DNA from: Oscillospiraceae bacterium
Lineage (GTDB): Bacteria > Bacillota > Clostridia > Oscillospirales > Acutalibacteraceae
Direction of reading: 5' to 3'
Length of the DNA: 38,561 bases
Assembly: GCA_015066175.1 (NCBI GenBank)
Contig: SVOW01000013.1
Span: forward strand, 1 to 38,561
How positions within the stretch are numbered: the first letter of the stretch is position 1; the number at the start of each line of letters is the position of its first letter. The notes under the pieces were generated by a model. It searched no databases. It was not told the DNA's origin and saw nothing but the letters and a program-made list of their open reading frames with translations. Positions 1-7,512 of the stretch are shown here, one piece after another. The position numbers and the translations under genes are program-made.

Positions 1-95
<95 letters not shown>

Positions 96-300
96 TTGTA
101 TTTATTCGCCGAAGCGCTTAAATCATTTCTAGAGCTTAATCGCTCATTTACGATACTAGCTATCGTTATCTTTTCCTTGTTTCGTTTCCGAAATCTGGAT
201 TTGGTTTGTACTTTCAGTACTCAAATTCTTATCAAGGTTCCTTTTCTTTCGTTGTTTAATTTTCAAGGTTCGTTGCACTGTTCCGTCGCGGAACTCTGTT
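96..300 (-). other. rRNA operon leader with boxA-like repeats and hairpins
   Basis: This is the leader transcribed ahead of 16S rRNA, with no credible gene in it. On the minus strand it opens with a hairpin at 280-294 (GTTCCG, loop CGA, CGGAAC), at or next to the expected transcription start. Two copies of GAACCTTG follow (264-271 and 233-240). The first is extended to GAACCTTGAAAATTAAACAA, a motif typical of Firmicute rrn leaders and spacers and probably linked to antitermination. Further small hairpins are GTAC/GTAC at 208-220, CGATA/TATCG at 151-165 and GAGC/GCTC at 132-145. They are candidates for leader folding and RNase processing. Confidence 0.7.
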
Positions 301-329
301 ATATTAACACAATCAAAATGAATTGTCAA
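301..329 (-). promoter_or_regulatory. Strong sigma-A promoter of the rRNA operon
   Basis: On the minus strand there is a perfect -35 TTGACA (324-329), a 17-bp spacer and a -10 TAATAT (301-306). Upstream (331-370) lies a run of A and T tracts that would act as an UP element. The start should fall near 294. Position, orientation and strength all fit an rRNA promoter. Positions 331-509 hold no other recognisable feature. Confidence 0.88.
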
Positions 330-509
330 GCATTTTTTTTAAATTTTTTTGATTTTTTTAAAAAATTTTCCACACCACTGTGGAAAATTTTGATTCTGCT
401 GGATTTATTATATGTTTTATTTTCCAAAATATTTATAAAAAAAGCGACAGGCGACAACAAAGTGCCGCCCATCATTAGGAAAGTAACTGAAAGCATATTA
501 ATTTTTACA

Positions 510-875
510 TTATCCGATTATCATATTGCCCTCTATTAATCTTTTTACATTATATAAACAAATAGAAGCATCATTCACTGCAACAACTGCAAGTTCAAGA
601 GCAGGTGCTACTGCAAAAAACCATACCATCAGAAGAATAACTGCTGCTGCAACTCCTACGGCAATGATTATGATTCTGTTTTTCTTATTATCTGACTGCG
701 GTGCCGGCACATAATTCTGTGGGGGCAACTGAACAGATTTAGGTATCTGCTGAGTTATAGGGTTTGTTATCTGTCGACTTTGTGGTATCGGCTGTATCTG
801 AAGTTGATTTCCGCAATCGGTACAGAACTTTGCTGAATCAGATGATTGCCGTCCGCATTTATTGCAAGTAATCAA
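510..875 (-). CDS. Zinc-ribbon membrane protein of unknown function
   Basis: A 121-aa protein. The N-terminus is a zinc ribbon with two CxxC knuckles (C4-x2-C7 and C18/C21 in the form KFCTDCG). A Pro/Gln-rich linker follows to about residue 60, then one hydrophobic segment (NRIIIIAVGVAAAVILL) and a short C-terminal tail. This is the common small zinc-ribbon plus single-TM layout of Firmicutes, for which no biochemical role can be inferred. The start is TTG at 875, preceded by AGGAG about 10 bases upstream. No ATG gives the full zinc ribbon. It stands alone between the rRNA promoter and the sporulation genes, with no clear terminator. Confidence 0.75.
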   Translation of the reverse strand: MITCNKCGRQSSDSAKFCTDCGNQLQIQPIPQSRQITNPITQQIPKSVQLPPQNYVPAPQSDNKKNRIIIIAVGVAAAVILLMVWFFAVAPALELAVVAVNDASICLYNVKRLIEGNMIIG

Positions 876-1014
876 AACTTAAAATCTCCTTTACTTTTTT
901 ACGTCTTTATTTTACCAGTAAAAAGCAAAAGCATCAACATTAATGTAATAATCGGACTTCCAAATGTAATATTCTGACAAAAAGTCCTTTTTTAATGCCT
1001 GATTGAAAAAGAAG

Positions 1015-1302
1015 TCACATCAATCCCCACACAATCTGTGAAAACGGTGATGGAAGAATTCCTGCAAGAATCATTGCGCCATTGCGTATATCGTCTGAAT
1101 CAACAGAAAGAATTTCCGTTTCGTTTTCTGAACTGACAAGCAATTTTTCTGATGTGGTTGACTGCACACGCAACACTTCCTGCTTTTCGCCGCTGATGAC
1201 ATATGCTGTTTCTTCGTTTACACTGATAACACCTATTGCGAGAAATACAATTGAGAGTATTACAGTTGTGACAATTACATATCCTCTGATAATTGATTTC
1301 AT
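1015..1302 (-). CDS. Small membrane-anchored protein downstream of spoIIP
   Basis: A 95-aa protein with one N-terminal membrane segment (about residues 8-27, VIVTTVILSIVFLAIGVISV). A polar extracytoplasmic stretch rich in Ser, Glu and Thr follows, then a weakly hydrophobic C-terminus. No family is recognised. The ATG at 1302 has a good ribosome site (AGGAGATGTTTAA). It begins 18 bases after the spoIIP stop on the same strand, so it is probably the third gene of the gpr-spoIIP transcript. A forespore or mother-cell role is inferred only from that position. Confidence 0.7.
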   Translation of the reverse strand: MKSIIRGYVIVTTVILSIVFLAIGVISVNEETAYVISGEKQEVLRVQSTTSEKLLVSSENETEILSVDSDDIRNGAMILAGILPSPFSQIVWGLM

Positions 1303-1320
1303 TTAAACATCTCCTATTTA

Positions 1321-2436
1321 TTACGTCTGATTTTTTATCAGTTCTGCAAGAACTGTTCCCATAAGTCTGCCTGAATAAGTTGCTTCATCAAGGGTGTTGG
1401 CATCACTTCCCATTTCAAGCAGAACAGAACATTTTGATTTATACATATTATATTTTCTGTTGCAGAAGAAAACAGGTCTCATAAGAGAGGGATACATATC
1501 TTCTGCAGTTTTCTGCAACCGCAATGCAAAACGAAGATTATATTCCCAATCAGGGAAATCTGTAACTCCGTTGCCTTCACAGCCTGTGATTATCATAATC
1601 TGTGCGGCTTTTTTACCGTTGATTGTTGTAACAGGTTTGACTTTTGTTGTTTCAGAAGTCTGTATTGCATCGCGGTGGACATCTATCACAACTTGTATTG
1701 ACGGATATTGTGTGAGATATTCATCAACTGCCTTACCTGAACGCTCATAAGCACCTGAATATTGCAAATCGTATATATTTGTATCGTGAATAACGCCGAT
1801 TCCTGCATTTTCAAGCTGCGTGGCAATTTCATTTCCCACTCGTATCATATTGAGGTTTTCATCTTCACTTCTTGGGGAAAAAGTTTTCAGATAACTTGTC
1901 TTATCCAACAATTGATATGTTTCCGTTGTATGTGTGTGAAAAATAAGAACGCTGATTTCGCCTTTTTCAGGTTTTTTAAGGGCTGTTTCAAGTTTCAGGG
2001 TTTCTGAAATATCAAGGTCACGTCCTGTGGTGTTTTTCACCAGCACATTCCCCTCTTTGTGGGTTGCACTTTCTTCGCCGTAAGTCTGCGAAACAATTGT
2101 GCCTCCTTTTTCTGATTTATCAAAAGTTTTTTCAGCTTCTGCAACCAGATTTTTTATATCTTCAGGTGTATATGCAAGAGAATTTATCTGCACCACAGGT
2201 ACATTTTCATTTTTATCTTTTTCTGCAGTTGTGCCGGGTGAAAAGGCATTTTTGGCAGAAAGAGTTATATTCTGAACTTTGTTTCTGATATCTCCCGATG
2301 GAATAAGAAACCCTACGCAATACGGCACGAGATTTTCTGCTCCTGCTATTTTTAGAAAAGCTCCGCAAAGAGCTACAGAAAAGAATATGCACACCAATAA
2401 TGTTACTGCAATTTTTTTACCTTCATTTGTTTTCAC
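1321..2436 (-). CDS. spoIIP: Stage II sporulation protein P, peptidoglycan amidase/endopeptidase
   Basis: SpoIIP degrades septal peptidoglycan, together with SpoIID and SpoIIM, during engulfment of the forespore. The 371-aa product has an N-terminal membrane anchor (residues 9-31), a variable linker, and the amidase-like catalytic domain from about residue 160. That domain shows the characteristic motif LIFHTHTTETY (H167, H169, E172), then IDVHRDA and, near the C-terminus, VLLEMGSDANT. The start is GTG at 2436, behind GGAGG about 9 bases upstream. It lies 55 bases downstream of gpr on the same strand. The order gpr-spoIIP with rpsT divergent upstream matches the Bacillus subtilis arrangement. 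Family recognition is secure. Confidence 0.95.
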   Translation of the reverse strand: MKTNEGKKIAVTLLVCIFFSVALCGAFLKIAGAENLVPYCVGFLIPSGDIRNKVQNITLSAKNAFSPGTTAEKDKNENVPVVQINSLAYTPEDIKNLVAEAEKTFDKSEKGGTIVSQTYGEESATHKEGNVLVKNTTGRDLDISETLKLETALKKPEKGEISVLIFHTHTTETYQLLDKTSYLKTFSPRSEDENLNMIRVGNEIATQLENAGIGVIHDTNIYDLQYSGAYERSGKAVDEYLTQYPSIQVVIDVHRDAIQTSETTKVKPVTTINGKKAAQIMIITGCEGNGVTDFPDWEYNLRFALRLQKTAEDMYPSLMRPVFFCNRKYNMYKSKCSVLLEMGSDANTLDEATYSGRLMGTVLAELIKNQT

Positions 2437-2491
2437 GGAATACGCCTCCTTTTAATTCCTTTCAGAAAAGTATATTCCGATTAAAAAACAT

Positions 2492-3367
2492 CTATGACAC
2501 AAGGCTCAATATATCTTCTGTGCTCAACGTTGTCTGCAATGCGCGGTTGATTGCCATTGAAACAAGCTTCGATGCTCTGTCAATAAGAAGGTCGATTTCT
2601 TTGGGAGTGACCATCATATTTTCGCTTTCGGGCAGAACAAAAACAGATTGGGATTTTTCTTTATCGGTAAAATCATAAGTCAGGGTTGCGGCATCGACAA
2701 CAGTAGGCACTCCGATGCTGATTACTTTCACGCCGAGAGTTGACTTATCAAGCCTTTTTCTTGCATTGCCTACACCTGAGCCGGGAGAAATGCCTGTATC
2801 GCAAATCTGAATCGTGGAGCCGAGACGTTTTATGCTTCTTGAAGCAAGAGCGTCAACGGTTATTACTGCTGAAGGTTTAATTCTGTCTGCAACTCCGCGG
2901 ACTATCTCACCTGTCTCGATTCCTGTGCGACCGAGAACACCGGGTGCAATCACAGCAACACAACGGAGTTTTTCAAGGCCCATTGTTCTGATAAGTTCTT
3001 TTGAAATGTGACGTGTTGCAAGAACAGACGACGCCACTTTCGGACCTAAAGCATCAGGCGTTATCAATTCATTGCCAAGCCCTACAACAAGGACTGTTCC
3101 CCTTTTTGGCAAAAGAAGCTCAATTTCTTTTGTAAGAACATCAAGTCTGCCATCAAAAATTTCAGAATCATCAGAAAAAGCAGGCACCTCAATAGTGACA
3201 TATTTACCTTTTGGTTTTAACAGTTGTTTCTCAGCTTCGTCTGACTGAACTCTGATGCGGGTAACACGGACATTATCATTGATTTCAGATTCCGAATAAA
3301 TTCCGTCTGTGCTTTTTGCACCAAGAAGATCACGTCTTTCGAGAGCAAGGTCTGTTCGAAAATCCAC
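2492..3367 (-). CDS. gpr: GPR germination protease (spore protease)
   Basis: GPR is the A25-family protease that starts degradation of small acid-soluble proteins when spores germinate. It is made as an inactive zymogen in the forespore. The 291-aa product starts MDFRTDLALE, as expected of the family's self-cleaved propeptide, and carries VVGLGNELITPDALGP (D105) and ITVDALASRS (D172), matching the conserved aspartates of this unusual aspartate-dependent fold. The start is GTG at 3367 behind AAGGAGTGATAAA. It is shorter than the roughly 370-aa Bacillus enzyme but typical of clostridial GPRs. Forespore sigma-G or sigma-F control is expected from the family. I could not find a convincing promoter by eye. 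Confidence 0.95.
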   Translation of the reverse strand: MDFRTDLALERRDLLGAKSTDGIYSESEINDNVRVTRIRVQSDEAEKQLLKPKGKYVTIEVPAFSDDSEIFDGRLDVLTKEIELLLPKRGTVLVVGLGNELITPDALGPKVASSVLATRHISKELIRTMGLEKLRCVAVIAPGVLGRTGIETGEIVRGVADRIKPSAVITVDALASRSIKRLGSTIQICDTGISPGSGVGNARKRLDKSTLGVKVISIGVPTVVDAATLTYDFTDKEKSQSVFVLPESENMMVTPKEIDLLIDRASKLVSMAINRALQTTLSTEDILSLVS

Positions 3368-3446
3368 TTTATCACTCCTTTTTTCGCTTATAAAATTATT
3401 ATTGCTGTTTTTTTGCGAAAAAAATCATATTTTTTTAAGAATTCAC

Positions 3447-3478
3447 TTGCATTTTTCGAAAAGAAGTGATATTATAAT
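3447..3478 (+). promoter_or_regulatory. Promoter of rpsT
   Basis: TTGCAT (3447-3452) is followed after 17 bases by TATTAT (3470-3475). An overlapping TATAAT sits at 3473-3478 with a 20-base spacer. Either would start transcription about 30 bases before the rpsT start codon. Confidence 0.6.
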
Positions 3479-3515
3479 TACCTGTGCAGACAAATTACAA
3501 GGAGGTGCAACTGTT

Positions 3516-3770
3516 ATGCCGAATATTAAGTCCGCAAAGAAACGTGTTATCGTTACAAAAACAAAGACAGCTCGCAACAAAGCAAGAAATTCAGCACTCA
3601 AAACAGCTATCAAAAAAGCTAACGCTGCTATCGAAGCTAATGCTGCTGATAAAGACGTTCTTGTAAAAGACGCTATCAAAAAGATTGATCAGGCTGAAGT
3701 TAAGGGCCTTATTCACAAGAACAATGCTGCAAGAAAGAAATCAGCTCTTGCAAAGAAAGTTAATGGCTAA
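3516..3770 (+). CDS. rpsT: 30S ribosomal protein S20
   Basis: S20 binds 16S rRNA early in 30S assembly. The 84-aa, Lys/Ala-rich helical protein begins MPNIKSAKKRV, the conserved S20 N-terminus, and ends with the family's NNAARKKSALAKKV segment. The same frame is open upstream to 3309, but the ATG at 3516 has the strong ribosome site AAGGAGGTG and gives the exact family N-terminus, so it is the true start. It is transcribed alone from its own promoter and followed at once by a terminator. It is divergent from gpr, as in other Firmicutes. Confidence 0.98.
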   Translation: MPNIKSAKKRVIVTKTKTARNKARNSALKTAIKKANAAIEANAADKDVLVKDAIKKIDQAEVKGLIHKNNAARKKSALAKKVNG

Positions 3771-3793
3771 TAATCAATAGCTTACAAAGCTTT

Positions 3794-3826
3794 AAAGGCT
3801 ACCCTTTCGGGTAGCCTTTTGCTTTT
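3794..3826 (+). terminator. Rho-independent terminator of rpsT
   Basis: An 11-bp perfect stem (AAAGGCTACCC with GGGTAGCCTTT, loop TTTC) at 3794-3819 lies 24 bases after the rpsT stop and is followed by a T-rich run. Confidence 0.93.
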
Positions 3827-3843
3827 ATAAAAAATATATTTCT

Positions 3844-3903
3844 AAAAAACTCTCTGCCCGCTTTTCTCAACTTTGAAAGTTTCATCAAAAAGCAAACAGA
3901 GAG
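3844..3903 (-). terminator. Terminator of the 71-aa protein gene
   Basis: On the minus strand, CTCTCTG (3897-3903) pairs with CAGAGAG (3850-3856). Nested pairings GCTTTT/AAAAGC and AACTTT/AAAGTT lie inside, and TTTTTT follows (3844-3849). It lies just downstream of the minus-strand gene ending at 3920. Confidence 0.7.
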
Positions 3904-3919
3904 CGATATGGGGGGCAGA

Positions 3920-4135
3920 TTAAAAATAAATTGCTTCTTCGATTTTTTCTGCTACACTTGCAGGTTTCTGGATTTCACCTTCAGGCTTTTCGTTATGAAA
4001 AACTGAAAAAGCACATACTGACATAACTACACATAAAGCCAGAATGAATGCCACAAATGTTTTTGAAATGTTTTTACGGAAGTTTTTTTCTGCTGCCTCT
4101 GCGATTTCACAGTCGAGTAAAATTTTGTTAGTCAT
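3920..4135 (-). CDS. Small single-pass membrane protein of unknown function
   Basis: A 71-aa product. It has a charged cytoplasmic N-terminus (residues 1-25), one membrane segment (FVAFILALCVVMSVCAFSVF, about 27-46), and a short acidic, Lys-containing tail. The ATG at 4135 follows GGAGAAATCACC. A plausible own promoter (4191-4219) and a hairpin terminator flank it, which supports a real single-gene unit despite its size. No homologous family is recognised. Confidence 0.6.
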   Translation of the reverse strand: MTNKILLDCEIAEAAEKNFRKNISKTFVAFILALCVVMSVCAFSVFHNEKPEGEIQKPASVAEKIEEAIYF

Positions 4136-4190
4136 GGTGATTTCTCCTTTGTTTTTATTTGTTTTGTGTTAGTCTGTTGTTTACAATTGC

Positions 4191-4219
4191 ATTTTAAACC
4201 ATAAATCACCATCGGACAA
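4191..4219 (-). promoter_or_regulatory. Probable promoter of the 71-aa protein gene
   Basis: On the minus strand: TTGTCC (4214-4219), a 17-base spacer, TAAAAT (4191-4196). The predicted start is about 50 bases before the ATG. Both boxes are imperfect. The rest of 4136-4313 shows nothing else. Confidence 0.45.
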
Positions 4220-4313
4220 CCGAATTGTAAAAAACGAACCATTTAATGTAATTTTCGATGTATTTTGCTGTAAAAGGAAAATGTTTTGCGTCTGTAACCT
4301 TTCATGCAATAAT

Positions 4314-4338
4314 AAAAGCTCCCTTAAAGGGAGCTTTT
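4314..4338 (-). terminator. Terminator at the end of the dut-aroB operon
   Basis: A perfect hairpin (AAAAGCTCCC with GGGAGCTTTT around a TTAAA loop) lies 15 bases past the aroB stop. The stem ends in A/T runs on both sides, so it could work in either direction. The only adjacent gene end is aroB. Confidence 0.85.
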
Positions 4339-4353
4339 TGATTTAATTGCATA

Positions 4354-5403
4354 TCATAAATTTTCAAGCATATCGGAAAACTTATCAGCACTCAATTTTA
4401 CAATATCGCAGAGTCCGATGTTTTTCGGTGCGATAAAATTTATTGAGCCGACGTCTGATTGTTTATCTTTGCAGATATATTCTGCAAGGTCTTTCAAAGA
4501 ATAAGGGCAAGAAGTATTCAGGTTGTTATTTCTGCAGGCAAGTTCAATCTGCTCTGTTAAATCGCGTGGGAAAATTCTGCCTTTATAACTGAATTCAGCG
4601 GCTTTTGTCATACCCAGTGCAACAGTTGTGCCATGAGATAAAGAAAAATTGCTTAATTTTTCAACAGCACGACCGAAAGTGTTGCCGAAACTGAGTTTCT
4701 GCCTTCTGCCTTTGTCAAATTCATCATCGGTTATGAAATCTCTTTTGATTTCAACGCACCTTGCAATGATGTTTTCTATATCATCTTTTACGTTTCCCTT
4801 TTTTACTTTTTCAAAAAGTGTTTCATCTGCAATAACGGAATATCTGATAACTTCCGCCATACCGTCTGCAAAAACATTTTCAGGAAGTGTATCGAGAAAG
4901 GCAGTATCGCACAAAACAACTTCAGGGTGGTCGAAAACGCCTGCAAGATTTTTGCTTTCTGACAAATTCACAGCCGACTTTCCGCCTACAGATGAATCAA
5001 CAGCAGAAAGAAGTGTTGTGGGCATCTGTATAACACCAACCCCGTTTTTGTAAGATGCACCTGCAAGGCCTGCAAGGTCCATTGTCACTCCACCGCCTAA
5101 AGCCAGAATAATATCTGATGAGGTGAATTTCTTTTCTTTCAGCCTGTCAAGCAAATCTGATAAAACTTCTGCGTTTTTTGATTTCTCCCCTGCAGGGAAA
5201 ATATAACACTCTGTTTCAATGCCGTTTTTATCAAGAATTTTGCGTACCTTTTTATAATGAAGCCTGAAAACGTTCATATCTGACACAAGCATAACTTTTG
5301 CATTGGCTGAAATTTCTTTGATTTTTTCAGGCAACATCTGCATAATATTCCTGCCGATAATCACTTCATATCTTTTTGATACATTTACTTTTACTACTTT
5401 CAC
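4354..5403 (-). CDS. aroB: 3-dehydroquinate synthase, divergent metal site
   Basis: AroB turns DAHP into 3-dehydroquinate, the second step of the shikimate pathway, using NAD and a zinc ion. The 349-aa product has the NAD-binding ALGGGVTMDLAGLAG (101-115), PTTLLSAVDSSVGGKSAVN (128-146), KNLAGVF (151-157), and the metal-ligand Glu in GMAEVIRYS (E184). The usual NxGHTxGHAxE motif reads SFGNTFGRAVE. The zinc ligand equivalent to E. coli H247 is N241, and the second His is R245. The third ligand, in LSHG (H257), is kept. The start is GTG at 5403 after AAGGTGAT. It is the last gene of a minus-strand operon, 30 bases after the symporter. Activity is uncertain because of these substitutions. Confidence 0.88.
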   Translation of the reverse strand: MKVVKVNVSKRYEVIIGRNIMQMLPEKIKEISANAKVMLVSDMNVFRLHYKKVRKILDKNGIETECYIFPAGEKSKNAEVLSDLLDRLKEKKFTSSDIILALGGGVTMDLAGLAGASYKNGVGVIQMPTTLLSAVDSSVGGKSAVNLSESKNLAGVFDHPEVVLCDTAFLDTLPENVFADGMAEVIRYSVIADETLFEKVKKGNVKDDIENIIARCVEIKRDFITDDEFDKGRRQKLSFGNTFGRAVEKLSNFSLSHGTTVALGMTKAAEFSYKGRIFPRDLTEQIELACRNNNLNTSCPYSLKDLAEYICKDKQSDVGSINFIAPKNIGLCDIVKLSADKFSDMLENL

Positions 5404-5433
5404 AACATCACCTTGTCTGTTATTACAGCAAAA

Positions 5434-6858
5434 CTATTTTTCCATTTCAAACTGAATTTCAGTATACGCCGAAAGCATAGGACTTACTTTTTTATTCTTG
5501 AATTTTCTGTCACTATAGTTGCGTGTGATTTTCACAACTGTGCCTGACAACAGAAGCACGCCGATTAAGTTTGGAATTGCCATCAACGCGTTGAGTGTAT
5601 CGGAAATTTCAAGTGCAAGAGTCAGATTCATTGTTGAGCCTACAATCAGCATAAGCGAAAAAATAATTTTATACACCACTGCTGATTTTCCACCGAAAAG
5701 ATATTCAAGACATTTTGAGCCGTAAAAAGCCCAGCCGAGAACAGTTGTGAAAGCAAAAAGCGTTATTGAAACTGCCACAATTGCACCTGCGTATGATGAA
5801 AACACCTGAGAAAATGCTTCGCCCACAAGTGACGCACCTTCTGCTGATGAAGTTTTGTGCACACCTGTGGAAAGAACGGTAAACGCAGTGAGCGTGCACA
5901 CAACTATTGTGTCGAAGAAAACTTCAAAAACACCCCACATACCTTGCTCAACAGGCTCTTTCACATCGGCGGTTGAATTGACTATAACGCCTGAGCCAAG
6001 ACCTGCTTCGTTTGAAAAGACACCTCGTTTGAAGCCGAGTGTCATTGCATTTTTTATAAGTGCACCGCTGATTCCGCCTGCAACTGCATCAAAACCGAAT
6101 GCACCTTTGAAAATTGAAGAGAGCACTTCGGGAATGGCTTTTATATTCAAGATTACAACGCACAATGTAAACAAGATATATATCATAGCCATAAAGGGCA
6201 CAATTTTTTCTGCAACGGAGCCGATTCTTTTAACACCGCCGATAAGGATAAAACCTACAATAACAGCAAGCACAATTCCTACTGCCAGAGGCGGAATATT
6301 AAAAGCGTTTTCAAGCGATGTAGCAATCGAATTGACCTGCGCCATATTGCCGATTCCGAAAGATGCAAGTACACAGAAAGCAGAAAACAAAACGGCCAGC
6401 ACTTTTGCGAGTTTTTTATTTTTAAGCCCCTCGCTTATGTAATACATTGCACCGCCTGACCATTCGCCTTTTTTATTCTTTTTACGGTAATACACACCAA
6501 GAACATTTTCTGCAAAGGAAGTCATCATTCCGAAAAATGCAGAAACCCACATCCAGAAAACCGCACCTGCACCGCCTATTGCTACAGCTGAAGCAACACC
6601 TGCAATGTTACCTGTGCCGATGGTGGCAGCAAGAGCAGTCGACATTGCCTGAAAAGGAGTCAGTGCTTTTTCGTTTTGTTCTTTCTTCTTGCCGAATGCT
6701 GAAAAAATTGTGGAAGAAAGAATATGTCTGAATTTTGACACCTGAAAAAAGCCAAGCCTGAAAGAAAAATATATGCCTGTGCCTATAATCAGAATAAGCA
6801 TGGGCACTCCCCATACAACTGAATTTACTGCATCATTTATGCTCTTTATTATATGCAT
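5434..6858 (-). CDS. AGCS-family sodium:alanine/glycine symporter
   Basis: An integral membrane carrier that takes up alanine, glycine or a related small amino acid with sodium. The 474-aa product has about ten or eleven hydrophobic segments and the family signature region QAMSTALAATIGTGNIAGVASAV (about residues 69-91). It also has GAVFWMWVSAFFGM, FSNEAGLGSGVI (about 281-292) and a C-terminal GWAFYGSKCLEYLFG. The length is typical. The ATG at 6858 has GGAGGTAAATCGG in front. It overlaps the end of the TRIC-like gene by 26 bases, so the two are translationally linked in the dut-aroB operon. The substrate cannot be decided from sequence. Confidence 0.92.
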   Translation of the reverse strand: MHIIKSINDAVNSVVWGVPMLILIIGTGIYFSFRLGFFQVSKFRHILSSTIFSAFGKKKEQNEKALTPFQAMSTALAATIGTGNIAGVASAVAIGGAGAVFWMWVSAFFGMMTSFAENVLGVYYRKKNKKGEWSGGAMYYISEGLKNKKLAKVLAVLFSAFCVLASFGIGNMAQVNSIATSLENAFNIPPLAVGIVLAVIVGFILIGGVKRIGSVAEKIVPFMAMIYILFTLCVVILNIKAIPEVLSSIFKGAFGFDAVAGGISGALIKNAMTLGFKRGVFSNEAGLGSGVIVNSTADVKEPVEQGMWGVFEVFFDTIVVCTLTAFTVLSTGVHKTSSAEGASLVGEAFSQVFSSYAGAIVAVSITLFAFTTVLGWAFYGSKCLEYLFGGKSAVVYKIIFSLMLIVGSTMNLTLALEISDTLNALMAIPNLIGVLLLSGTVVKITRNYSDRKFKNKKVSPMLSAYTEIQFEMEK

Positions 6859-7510
6859 CCGATTTACCTCCGACTTTTGGCAAATCCCATCTGAAATGTG
6901 CTGCGAGAACTCTTATGATCACAACAAGTGCAACGGGAATTATAATTGATACAGTATAATTTATATCAAACTTCTGCATATAATAATACACAATTGCACC
7001 AAAAATTGCGGCAATGGCATAAATCTGTTTTACAAGCACAAGAGGTTTTTCGCGGCTTAACAAATCTCTTAAAATACCGCCACCGATACCTGTTGTCATT
7101 CCGAGGAAAATACAGAGAAAAACATTATCGCCATAACCTGCGGTTATACCTGCTCTTACACCTACGATTGCAAATGTGCCCAGACCTACGGCATCAAAAA
7201 CGTTGATAAACCTGTCGATGGCAACGCGGTTTCTGAAAAATTTATCTTTAAGCACCGCCGCCACAATCATCACAATCACTGCGCAAGACCCTGCATAAAG
7301 CAGATATTCAAAACTATAAAACATTTTCGGCGGAATTTCACCAATGATAATATCACGCATAATACCGCCGCCGAAAGAGTTAATCACTGTGAGAAAAACC
7401 ACTCCGAACAAATCAAGACCGCGGTCAATGGCAATCATTGCACCTGAAATTGCAAAAGCAACAATACCGATTATTTCAGCAATGTAGAAAACTATGTCGA
7501 TAAATTCCAT
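6833..7510 (-). CDS. TRIC-like/UPF0126 membrane protein
   Basis: A member of the prokaryotic UPF0126 (YicG/YvgT) family, related to trimeric intracellular cation channels. It is built of two repeated halves, each with GGGxxRD. FGGGIMRDIIIGEIPP and IGGGILRDLLSREKPL are both visible, with about seven membrane segments in all. Two ATGs compete. The one at 7516 overlaps the ROK kinase stop as ATGA but sits only a few bases from GGAG. The one at 7510 has ideal spacing (about 7) and gives MEFIDIVFYI, 225 aa, and is preferred. Ion or metabolite specificity is unknown. Its place in an operon with an amino-acid symporter does not decide the question. Confidence 0.88.
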   Translation of the reverse strand: MEFIDIVFYIAEIIGIVAFAISGAMIAIDRGLDLFGVVFLTVINSFGGGIMRDIIIGEIPPKMFYSFEYLLYAGSCAVIVMIVAAVLKDKFFRNRVAIDRFINVFDAVGLGTFAIVGVRAGITAGYGDNVFLCIFLGMTTGIGGGILRDLLSREKPLVLVKQIYAIAAIFGAIVYYYMQKFDINYTVSIIIPVALVVIIRVLAAHFRWDLPKVGGKSDAYNKEHK

Positions 7511-7512
7511 TG

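Noticed and set aside
96-539. A 147-codon plus-strand reading frame
   Set aside because: It covers the rRNA leader and promoter, has no ribosome site, and its product is Phe/Leu/Lys-rich translation of AT-rich DNA.
5855-6442. A 195-codon plus-strand frame antisense to the AGCS symporter
   Set aside because: It lies entirely within a clear conserved gene, has no start signal, and its Thr/Pro-rich product is typical of antisense shadows.
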